Assembly (NCBI GenBank): GCA_964506325.1
Contig: CAZDLO010000036.1
Span: 1-33,895, forward strand
Length of the DNA stretch: 33,895 nucleotides
DNA from: CAINVV01 sp964506325
GTDB lineage: Bacteria > Bacteroidota > Bacteroidia > Bacteroidales > Prolixibacteraceae
Direction of reading: 5' to 3'
How positions within the stretch are numbered: position 1 is the stretch's first letter; each line of letters opens with the position of its first letter. Positions 17,344 through 24,234 of this stretch are shown here, one piece after another. The notes beneath the pieces were generated by a model, which worked only from the letters and a program-made list of their open reading frames with translations, ran no database searches and was not told where the DNA came from. Made by a program: the position numbers and the translations under genes.

Positions 17344-17838
17344 CTAATTCAATTTGATATTTTCCAGATAATTGTTCACTAACTCCTTTTGCTTTTTGTT
17401 ATCAGAGAGTTGTTCTTTCAGGATCTTTTCAGCAATCTCAAGTGAGAATGATGAAATGACGGATTTCATTTCATTGACTGCCTCAGCACGCTCCCTGGCA
17501 ATACTTGTCTTAGCTTCTTCAAGTACTTTGGTAGCTTCTGCAACAGCTTGGTTTTTCGCATCACGAACAATAGAATCCTTCAATTCTCTAGCCTCTTTCA
17601 CAATTTTCTCCCTTTCCAGCATGGCTTCCTTGAGTAACTTTTCGTTCCCAGCCTGTAATTTTATCATTTCATGTTTTGCATGCTCTGCTGACTGGAGTGC
17701 TTTTTCTATTGAATCTTCACGTGCAGTAAGGGATTTTAAAATTGGCTTCCAGGCAAATTTTTTCATCAACCACACCAGGATCGAAAAAGATACAACCATC
17801 CAGAACAACAAGCCAAAATCAGGCATTACCAGACCCAT
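17344..17838 (-). CDS. atpF: ATP synthase b subunit
   Basis: Peripheral stalk subunit of 164 residues. It has one N-terminal membrane helix (PDFGLLFWMVVSFSILVWLM) followed by a long charged helix rich in Lys, Glu and Ala, the coiled coil that reaches the top of F1. The start MGLVMPDFG matches the family form, so the first ATG (17838) is preferred to the one at 17826. It lies between atpE (55 nt) and atpH (42 nt). Only one b-type gene is present, so the stalk is presumably a homodimer. Confidence 0.96.
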   Translation of the reverse strand: MGLVMPDFGLLFWMVVSFSILVWLMKKFAWKPILKSLTAREDSIEKALQSAEHAKHEMIKLQAGNEKLLKEAMLEREKIVKEARELKDSIVRDAKNQAVAEATKVLEEAKTSIARERAEAVNEMKSVISSFSLEIAEKILKEQLSDNKKQKELVNNYLENIKLN

Positions 17839-17893
17839 AGGATTGAAATTTTATTGGTGAATAAATTAAACTAAGTACTAAATGCTCTTTGAT

Positions 17894-18151
17894 TTACACG
17901 AATAAAATCAAAAAACAGATTACCATGGCAAAAAAGGCAGCTCCTTCAATCAAAGCGGCAGATACAATCATGTTGGAACGAATATCTCCGGCAGCTTCTG
18001 GTTGACGTGCAATAGCTTCAACAGCTCCACCCCCGATCCGGCCAATTCCAATACCAGCCCCGATAGCGGCTAAACCTGCTCCGATTCCTGCTCCCAATTT
18101 TGCCAATGCAACATTGGCCACAACTTCTAAAATCACTCCTAATGTAAACAT
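17894..18151 (-). CDS. atpE: ATP synthase c subunit, proton type
   Basis: Rotor-ring proteolipid of 85 residues with two membrane helices joined by the polar loop RQPEA. The ion-binding carboxylate is Glu69 in ALIEGAAFF. Na+-binding c subunits carry Gln in helix 1 and Ser directly after the Glu. Here the matching positions are Ile36 and Gly70, so H+ coupling is predicted. Helix 1 has a glycine-rich GAGIGAGLAAIGAGIGIG run that allows tight packing. A small perfect hairpin (TAACTT/AAGTTA, 18154-18171) lies just before the ATG. Confidence 0.97.
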   Translation of the reverse strand: MFTLGVILEVVANVALAKLGAGIGAGLAAIGAGIGIGRIGGGAVEAIARQPEAAGDIRSNMIVSAALIEGAAFFAMVICFLILFV

Positions 18152-18227
18152 ATTAACTTGTTTTTAAGTTATTAAATTGCAGTATACTAATATTTTAAAA
18201 CAAAAAATTAATCTGACTTGAAATGTA

Positions 18228-19334
18228 TTAATGACTTTTTTCAGCATGTTCATCATGCTGCTCAAGTGCCATTCCGATGTACAACGCTGAAAGAAGCGTA
18301 AAAACATAAGCCTGGATAAATGCTACAAGCAATTCCAGCAATGTCATGAAGATGGTGAAAGCAATAGAGACGACAGATACTCCAAATCCAGCCAAAGGAC
18401 TCTTTTCCCCAAATATAAATATCAGGCTGTAAAAGCCAAGTGCAATGATATGTCCGGCAGTAATATTTGCAAAAAGCCGCACCATCAAAACAAAGGGTTT
18501 GGTAAAAACACCCATAATCTCAACAACAGGCATTAATGGCAGTGGAAATTTCAACCACCAGGGAATTCCGGGCGCATTTACGAGGTGCGTATAATAATCC
18601 CTTGATCCACTGTAAAGTATAATAGCGAAAGTAAACAGTGCCAAAACCATGGTTACCGCAATATTACCAGTAAGGTTGGCCCCTCCCGGAACAATAGGAA
18701 TCAATCCGAGCAGATTATTGAGAAAAATGAAGAAAAAAACAGTCAACAAATAAGGCAGATATTTCTGGTACTTTTCTTCGCCAATTGAAGCCTTGACGAC
18801 ATCATCTCGGATAAAAAGTACGAGTGGCTCAAGCCAGCTTTGTATTCCTTTCGGGGGTCTGTTAAAATTTTCCTTGTACCTTTTAGCAACAGATAAAAAT
18901 ATCAAAAAGAGTATTATAATACTAATAAACAAGGAAGTAACATTCTTGGTTATGGAAAAATCAAATGGCCTAACTTCATTGCCTCCGGCATCCGACTCTA
19001 CTATTTTTCCAGCGTACCTTGATTCTTCATTGCCAATATGGAAACCTTGGAAAGATACGGTTCCATGGTGCAATTTCCCGGACATGAAAACATGAAATCC
19101 ACTAATTTTACTGTATAGTATTACAGGTAAAGGAATGCTTAGGTGAAAATCGCCGAATTTTGCAATATGCCATTCGTATGAATCGGCTATATGCTCCATA
19201 ATCAATTTACTGGCGTTAAATTTTTCAGCGGCATGCCCATTTCCGGAAGAAATATTTTCTTCAGCACTTGCCGTTAAAATATTGGAACAAAGGATCGCAA
19301 GGATGATAATAAATACTCTCACAATTTTCAACAT
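18228..19334 (-). CDS. atpB: ATP synthase a subunit with extended N-terminus
   Basis: Membrane stator subunit of 368 residues that forms the proton half-channels. Arg286 in VLMVRLFANITAGH corresponds to the essential arginine facing the c-ring. The first 24 residues are a signal-peptide-like helix ending TASA, followed by about 100 mostly polar residues before the first conserved membrane helix. This extra exported N-terminal domain is common in Bacteroidetes a subunits, where the total exceeds the 270 residues of E. coli. The C-terminus is His-rich (EQHDEHAEKSH). It precedes atpE by 76 nt. Confidence 0.96.
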   Translation of the reverse strand: MLKIVRVFIIILAILCSNILTASAEENISSGNGHAAEKFNASKLIMEHIADSYEWHIAKFGDFHLSIPLPVILYSKISGFHVFMSGKLHHGTVSFQGFHIGNEESRYAGKIVESDAGGNEVRPFDFSITKNVTSLFISIIILFLIFLSVAKRYKENFNRPPKGIQSWLEPLVLFIRDDVVKASIGEEKYQKYLPYLLTVFFFIFLNNLLGLIPIVPGGANLTGNIAVTMVLALFTFAIILYSGSRDYYTHLVNAPGIPWWLKFPLPLMPVVEIMGVFTKPFVLMVRLFANITAGHIIALGFYSLIFIFGEKSPLAGFGVSVVSIAFTIFMTLLELLVAFIQAYVFTLLSALYIGMALEQHDEHAEKSH

Positions 19335-19366
19335 TTCCTTGATTTTTGTGCGCCAAATTTAACGTA

Positions 19367-19768
19367 TTAATTTGAAGATTTCTTATTTTTTTTCAAAAAA
19401 TCAGAAATTTGTATCACCTCAAAAGTTGTAAAACATAAATAAAGGGAAAGGAATGTCAAAACAAAATTTACTGCCTGAGATCGGTCGATCACAAGGCATA
19501 CAAGGATAAAGGCCATGTAAATAAATAATTTGACAGACATGGTTGCAAGGAAAGTTGTACTGAAGTTTCTGATATTCTGATCAAAAGATTTCATTAACCG
19601 CAAATGGCTAAGAAATGTCACCAAAGCAACAATTGCAAATTGAAGCGGAAATATCTTCAGGTAAAATAATTTCAAAGCAGAATCGAAAAGTAACAGAGAC
19701 ATTCCAATCAGTACCAGGCAAAACAATAAAAATTTCTTAATAAACAGCCGTATATCTTTATTAATCAT
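19367..19768 (-). CDS. Four-helix membrane protein in the AtpI position
   Basis: Protein of 133 residues from the ATG at 19768; a TTG at 19783 would add five residues. Four hydrophobic segments are visible (about 10-28, 40-57, 70-95 and 100-118), with a basic C-terminal tail. It lies between atpZ and atpB, where Bacteroidetes usually encode a poorly conserved membrane protein equivalent to AtpI/UncI. That family is thought to help c-ring assembly or ion supply. I assign it by position and topology, not by motif. Confidence 0.8.
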   Translation of the reverse strand: MINKDIRLFIKKFLLFCLVLIGMSLLLFDSALKLFYLKIFPLQFAIVALVTFLSHLRLMKSFDQNIRNFSTTFLATMSVKLFIYMAFILVCLVIDRSQAVNFVLTFLSLYLCFTTFEVIQISDFLKKNKKSSN

Positions 19769-19786
19769 ATTATTAAAAATCAAGGG

Positions 19787-20011
19787 TTATTTTTTTAAAA
19801 TTGTACTAAAAAGCAGATAAAAGGATAATACTGTTGCAAGAATAGTTAAAATGACAGCAAATACTGGTTTTTCAAATTGAAACAGGTTATCCAGTCCTTT
19901 ACCGCCAAACCCTCCCATGACAATCAAGACTATCATCTGAAAAGTTAAACTGAAATATTTGGTATAATAATGCAAATATCCAAATTGATCTTTCCGGTTC
20001 TTCACTTTCAA
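19787..20011 (-). CDS. atpZ: AtpZ/AtpI-family protein
   Basis: Small membrane protein of 74 residues with two hydrophobic helices. The first contains GGFGGKGLDNLF, the glycine-rich turn with a conserved Asp that marks AtpZ/AtpI proteins; these act in ATP synthase assembly or as Mg2+/Ca2+ carriers. The start is uncertain: TTG at 20011 or GTG at 20005, and no ATG precedes the first helix. It begins 2 nt after the kinase-like gene stops, which indicates translational coupling of that gene with the ATP synthase genes. Confidence 0.85.
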   Translation of the reverse strand: MKVKNRKDQFGYLHYYTKYFSLTFQMIVLIVMGGFGGKGLDNLFQFEKPVFAVILTILATVLSFYLLFSTILKK

Positions 20012-20013
20012 AG

Positions 20014-20706
20014 TTAAATTAGTTTTTTCAGTTCAGCCGCATGAAATGCAAGTTCGCACAATTGTTCCTTCGAAAACGCTTTGCAATTCAACCTTTCATC
20101 ATAAAATATTTCGTCTGAGAATTTTGCCCGGTACGATTCTCTGAACCTTGCCCTCTGCATATCTCTTTCCAGTACGAATTTTCTCGCCTGACTAACGGAA
20201 ATACCTTTTTGATTACTTACAACCGATGCTTTCCATGAGAGAGGTGCCTCAAGATACAGGTGGAGTGATTTTGGAATATCCCAGGCAATTGCTCCCCCTC
20301 CCCTGCCAACTATGATGACATGGCCACTCATGGCCAGATTCCTGATAACTTCGTATATAACTTTCCTTATACTGGCATTTCTTACGTGATAAACCTCTGT
20401 AAATGAACTTACAATGTCCTGAATAACACCTATTTCATGGGACTTAAGATAGATTTCAACATCGCTTGGTGTCATTTTAAGCTCTTCAGATGCTTTCTGC
20501 AAAATTTCCTTGTTGAACCATCGCCATTTTGGAGTCAAACCTTCCCTTACCAATTTTTGGTTGAGTTTATGAGCAAGCATTTCAGCTATTTCATTTCCAG
20601 GACAACCGCTCTCCCTTGAAATGGTTATAACGGGGCCCTGATGTGAGTGCCTGTCAGATTTAAATTCTAACCTTTCACTCATGTACTTCAATAATAGATT
20701 TTCCAT
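20014..20706 (-). CDS. Cytidylate kinase-like protein
   Basis: Protein of 230 residues of the cytidylate-kinase-like (Cytidylate_kin2) group. The nucleotide-binding start is ITISRESGCPGNEIAEML; the family has a loose SREyGSGG-type loop, and here the loop reads SGCPG. VIIVGRGGGAIAW in the middle and the RDMQRARF...YDERLNC lid-like region also fit. Whether it phosphorylates CMP or another substrate is unknown, and the group is often separate from the essential Cmk. It is 1 nt after aguB and 2 nt before atpZ, so it bridges the polyamine and ATP synthase genes. Confidence 0.85.
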   Translation of the reverse strand: MENLLLKYMSERLEFKSDRHSHQGPVITISRESGCPGNEIAEMLAHKLNQKLVREGLTPKWRWFNKEILQKASEELKMTPSDVEIYLKSHEIGVIQDIVSSFTEVYHVRNASIRKVIYEVIRNLAMSGHVIIVGRGGGAIAWDIPKSLHLYLEAPLSWKASVVSNQKGISVSQARKFVLERDMQRARFRESYRAKFSDEIFYDERLNCKAFSKEQLCELAFHAAELKKLI

Positions 20707-20707
20707 A

Positions 20708-21586
20708 TTAATCCAGATAACGTTTCAAAATATCATGGTAAGCATCAATCCTTCGGTCTCTTAGAAATGGCCACCACCTTCTAACGTTTTCAGAAATAGC
20801 AAGGTCGATGTCTACAATCAGAACAGCATCGGAACTCCGTGGAGCAATTGAAATTAACTCTCCCTGAGGTCCTGCTATAAAACTGTTTCCCCAAAATTCA
20901 ATACCTTTTGTATTACCAGAATCATCAGCTTCAAACCCTGTGCGATTTACAGAAATAACATGTAAACCATTGGCAATCGCGTGCCCTCTCTGAACAGTAA
21001 CCCAGGCATCCAGCTGACGGTTCCGTTCCTCTTCTCCGTCATTGGAAGTCCACCCTATTGCAGTCGGATATATAAGTATCTGGGCCCCTGCAAGGGCCAT
21101 GAGCCGGGCTGCTTCAGGATACCATTGATCCCAGCACACCAGAACGCCCAATTTTCCAATTGAAGTATTAACAGGTTGAAATCCAAGGTCACCAGGGGTA
21201 AAATAAAATTTTTCATAGTAATTGGGATCATCAGGAATATGCATTTTCCGGTAGGTTCCGGCAATTGATCCGTCTTTGTCAAAAATTACTGCAGTATTAT
21301 GGTACAAACCTGAAGCCCGCCTTTCAAACATTGAAGTTACAAGTACAATTTTAAGGTCAGAGGCCAGATTACTGTAAAATTGGGTGGCTTTCCCAGGAAT
21401 CGTTTCAGCAAGGTCGAATTTACCGGGTTCTTCAGACTGGCAGAAATAATGCGAATCATGCAATTCCTGAAGAATAACCAGTTCAGCACCGTCTGCTGCA
21501 CTTTTTTTGATATTCACGGCCAGTTTCTCCCTGTTCCGGATAATGTCCGAAGTATTGGCTTGTTGAATCAGTGCTGCTTTTAACAT
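20708..21586 (-). CDS. aguB: N-carbamoylputrescine amidohydrolase
   Basis: Nitrilase-superfamily enzyme of 292 residues that hydrolyses N-carbamoylputrescine to putrescine, CO2 and ammonia. The Glu-Lys-Cys triad is Glu41 (LQELHDSHYF), Lys114 (YRKMHIPDDP) and Cys151 (VLVCWDQWYPE). ELHDSHYFCQ, KMHIPDDPNYYEK and YPTAIGW are typical of the carbamoylputrescine subgroup. The agmatine deiminase gene lies 35 nt upstream on the same strand, which makes the pathway assignment firm. It provides the putrescine that the dehydrogenase at the far end of the gene run would use. Confidence 0.95.
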   Translation of the reverse strand: MLKAALIQQANTSDIIRNREKLAVNIKKSAADGAELVILQELHDSHYFCQSEEPGKFDLAETIPGKATQFYSNLASDLKIVLVTSMFERRASGLYHNTAVIFDKDGSIAGTYRKMHIPDDPNYYEKFYFTPGDLGFQPVNTSIGKLGVLVCWDQWYPEAARLMALAGAQILIYPTAIGWTSNDGEEERNRQLDAWVTVQRGHAIANGLHVISVNRTGFEADDSGNTKGIEFWGNSFIAGPQGELISIAPRSSDAVLIVDIDLAISENVRRWWPFLRDRRIDAYHDILKRYLD

Positions 21587-21621
21587 ATATGTCTATAATT
21601 TGAATCTATGATAGATTTAAA

Positions 21622-22656
21622 TCACAATACCCCTGCAGGAAACTGCATAGTAACACAATGCAGGGAACCGTGTTGTTTTATTAACGTTGAACATTCGATA
21701 CCAATAACTTCCCTGTCTGTAAAGACCGACTGAAGGCTTTTTCTGGCTATTTCATCCTTTTCTGTTGAATAAAAAGGAATCAGTACTTTTCCATTGATAA
21801 TTAAAAAATTAGCATAAGTTGCAGGCAACCTGTTTCCCTGGTTATCCCGCACACAATCTGCCATTGGTAATTCAACCAGCTCATAAGGAGAACCATCCAG
21901 CAATCTTAATGACTTAATTTCCTCTTCCATCCTGCTTAACTGATAGAAGTGTTCATCCGAAGGATCCTCACATTTCACATAAGCTATAGTCTTCTCATTG
22001 CAGAACCTTGCCAGCGTATCAATATGGCTGTCAGTATCATCACCAGCCAAGTAACCCGATGATAACCAGAGTACTCTTTGAACATTAAATGTTTCAATCA
22101 GATAGAATTCTATCTCATTTCTGGTCATTTTTTGATTTCTATTCACCGACAATAAACATTCTTCCGTTGTCAGCAGAGTCCCGGCACCATCAGCTTCAAA
22201 ACTCCCCCCTTCGAGCACAAAATTCATTCGGTTTTCGTAACCGACTTCATTGGAAAAGATATTCAACTCCATCAAACGGGAGGTAATTTGATTGTCCAGA
22301 CCAGCAGGAAACTTCAATCCCCAGCCGTTAAATTGAAAATCAAATAAAACCGGTTTTCCATCTGCTATTAAGGTGATTGCGCCGTGATCTCTCGCCCAGG
22401 TATCATTAGAATCAATCTGAGCCAGAATTAAATTTCGGGTCAGATTTCCATCCAGTTTACTGACAACTGCATCAGGGTCAGAACATACTATTAATAATTT
22501 TTCACATTTCAGTATCTCGTTAGCTATCAATACAAAAACATTTTCTACTTCATCAAGAAGTTCAGCCCAATCAGTGTCTTTATGAGGCCAGGTGAGCATA
22601 ACACCGCTTTGCGGATACCATTCCGGGGGTAAAAATGCGGATCTGTGTGTTGTCAT
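21622..22656 (-). CDS. aguA: Agmatine deiminase
   Basis: Guanidine-modifying enzyme that converts agmatine to N-carbamoylputrescine and ammonia; 344 residues. Key segments are FLPPEWYPQSGVMLTWPH at the start, DTWARDHGAI, the EGGSFEADG loop, GDDTDSHIDTLARF with catalytic Asp/His, and the nucleophile Cys334 in GSLHCVTMQ. An ATG at 22698 would add 14 residues, but a consensus promoter occupies that stretch (22663-22692), so 22656 is chosen. Arginine decarboxylase, which makes agmatine, is not in the window. Confidence 0.95.
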   Translation of the reverse strand: MTTHRSAFLPPEWYPQSGVMLTWPHKDTDWAELLDEVENVFVLIANEILKCEKLLIVCSDPDAVVSKLDGNLTRNLILAQIDSNDTWARDHGAITLIADGKPVLFDFQFNGWGLKFPAGLDNQITSRLMELNIFSNEVGYENRMNFVLEGGSFEADGAGTLLTTEECLLSVNRNQKMTRNEIEFYLIETFNVQRVLWLSSGYLAGDDTDSHIDTLARFCNEKTIAYVKCEDPSDEHFYQLSRMEEEIKSLRLLDGSPYELVELPMADCVRDNQGNRLPATYANFLIINGKVLIPFYSTEKDEIARKSLQSVFTDREVIGIECSTLIKQHGSLHCVTMQFPAGVL

Positions 22657-22662
22657 AGCTGG

Positions 22663-22692
22663 CAAAAATATATAAAATGGCGGACGAGCCAA
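22663..22692 (-). promoter_or_regulatory. Promoter of aguA and probably of the whole run to 11.1 kb
   Basis: On the minus strand TTG (22692-22690) and TATTTTTG (22670-22663) are separated by exactly 19 bp. The ATG at 22656 follows 6 nt after the -7 box, so the mRNA would be leaderless or nearly so. No equally good promoter was found between this point and atpB; a TAAATTTG at 19361-19354 lacks a spaced -33 element. Confidence 0.75.
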
Positions 22693-22728
22693 GTTCATTT
22701 GGAATCACGGAGCTTGTATAGAATGGAA

Positions 22729-24096
22729 TTATCTGTGAAGGGAGTTCAAAATATTCTTTAAAAATTGATTATAGTCAAAATTATCTTCTGCAAAACCCAA
22801 TCTGACTACTACAAGCTGCCGGGAAGGAATGATGAAAATCCGCTGACCCCTATGGCCCTGACAAGAAAACATATCTTCCGGTACATCAGGCAGTTCCCTG
22901 TTGCGATTGAGCCAAAATTGGGCCCCATAACGGCCCTTCGAAGCCGGAGCAGCAGTAACTGTATATCCTACCCATTCTTTTGGGAGAATACTATCCCCTT
23001 TCCATACACCATTTTGGAGGTACAACTGACCAAACCTGGCCCAGTCCCTTGCTGTTGCATACCCATAAGAAGAACCAACAAAATAACCATGGGCATCAGT
23101 CTCCAAAACCATGCTGGTCATACCGATTTTGTTGAAAATTTCGATATATGGAAATTCAAAATAGCTTTTATCCTCTTTCAATGCATTTCTTATGATTCCT
23201 GATAAAATATTGGTTGTTCCGGAAGAATATTTCCATTCGGTTCCAGGCTTCTTTCCGTAGGGGGAAACAATTGCTGATTCATAGCAATTGCGCTGTCTGT
23301 ATAGCATATTTGTTGCTTCAGAGATGTCACCGTAGTCTTCATTCCATTTTAGTCCGCTGCTCATGTGTAAGAGATGGTTCAGGGTAATTTCCCTGCGCCT
23401 GTCATTCTGCCACTCTTCGACTGGTGCAATGGCGTTGATGGATAACTTTCCCTGTTTAACCATAACTCCAATCATTGCGTTAACAATGCTCTTGTCCATA
23501 GACCATCCCCAAATTTTCGTATCAGGAGTAATGGATTGTTCTTTCCAGTATTGCTCAGCGACAAGCTTCCCTTTGTATGCAACTACTATCGCTGCAGTTC
23601 TTTTCACCTTTGCGCCCGGGATGTCAAAAGAGCGATCTACCTCATTTTGAATTGTGCTTATGTCTATTTCCGGGAATAGGGTATCTGATTTCAAATCTCC
23701 GTCAGGCCAAGCTTTTTTCCATGATTGATCATGAGAAAATTTTAATGCAGGTTTTTGGGCTACAGGGTATTTGTTTTTATCGGATTCATCCACCAAAAAA
23801 CAACCAAAACCCTCCCTGAATATTGCTTTTTGCCTTGCAAATCCAAATAATGAAGTAGTTACACTCTTTTCCTGGTAATCGACTTTATTCCTGGTATATT
23901 TTACAATCGAATAATCAAGATCATTCGTTAAGATCATTTCAGGATCCCTGCCGGCCACAAAAATCCCGGATGCCATACACTTAGCACCATAACCTGTAGC
24001 AATATACAATTTGGGAAACTGAGATGTTCCCACGATAAGTACGACAACAACAACCAGCAAGGGTATCCAAATTCTCTTATTCATCTGAATGATCAT
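22729..24096 (-). CDS. Membrane-anchored serine hydrolase, class C beta-lactamase fold
   Basis: Protein of 455 residues with an uncleaved-looking N-terminal helix (IPLLVVVVVLIVG), so probably periplasmic and anchored. The SxxK motif is Ser199-Met-Asp-Lys202 in WGWSMDKS, the Tyr motif is KYSSGTTN, and GHRGQRIFI replaces the KTG motif. This is the family of esterases, DD-peptidases and penicillin-binding-protein-like enzymes. Homologues are often of unknown substrate, and beta-lactamase activity should not be assumed. The start is the ATG at 24096, 8 nt after a -7 box; an ATG four codons later (24084) is also possible. It is divergent from the GNAT gene. Confidence 0.88.
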   Translation of the reverse strand: MIIQMNKRIWIPLLVVVVVLIVGTSQFPKLYIATGYGAKCMASGIFVAGRDPEMILTNDLDYSIVKYTRNKVDYQEKSVTTSLFGFARQKAIFREGFGCFLVDESDKNKYPVAQKPALKFSHDQSWKKAWPDGDLKSDTLFPEIDISTIQNEVDRSFDIPGAKVKRTAAIVVAYKGKLVAEQYWKEQSITPDTKIWGWSMDKSIVNAMIGVMVKQGKLSINAIAPVEEWQNDRRREITLNHLLHMSSGLKWNEDYGDISEATNMLYRQRNCYESAIVSPYGKKPGTEWKYSSGTTNILSGIIRNALKEDKSYFEFPYIEIFNKIGMTSMVLETDAHGYFVGSSYGYATARDWARFGQLYLQNGVWKGDSILPKEWVGYTVTAAPASKGRYGAQFWLNRNRELPDVPEDMFSCQGHRGQRIFIIPSRQLVVVRLGFAEDNFDYNQFLKNILNSLHR

Positions 24097-24104
24097 AATT
24101 TACT

Positions 24105-24135
24105 CAAATATACTTCGAAATCTATTAAGTAACAA
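24105..24135 (-). promoter_or_regulatory. Promoter of the serine hydrolase gene (TTG-N20-TATATTTG)
   Basis: On the minus strand TTG (24135-24133) and TATATTTG (24112-24105) are 20 bp apart. The first ATG is 8 nt downstream, again a very short or absent leader. Confidence 0.65.
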
Positions 24136-24199
24136 CTGAATTTCACCTTGAAGGAAAGGCTTCTCAATAAGTTTCTTTCAATAACCTGAAGGTTTTTTC

Positions 24200-24207
24200 T
24201 ACTTTTG
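24200..24207 (+). promoter_or_regulatory. Likely -7 box of the GNAT gene (TACTTTTG)
   Basis: TACTTTTG matches TAnnTTTG and ends 27 nt before the ATG at 24235. The expected -33 TTG is not present; TTTC-type bases lie there instead. Confidence 0.4.
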
Positions 24208-24234
24208 GCATTTCTAATCGTGCAAAAGTAAAAA

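Noticed and set aside
17372..17860. 162-codon plus-strand frame opposite atpF
   Set aside because: The long frame arises from the Lys/Glu/Ala-rich codons of the b subunit read backwards (Ser/Phe/Ala-rich product).
18154..18171. Hairpin TAACTT/AAGTTA just before atpE
   Set aside because: It is only a 6-bp AT-rich stem; without conservation data it is not distinguishable from chance.
19354..19361. TAAATTTG as an atpB promoter
   Set aside because: No TTG lies at the proper distance (the nearest is about 32 bp away), so I did not list it as a promoter.
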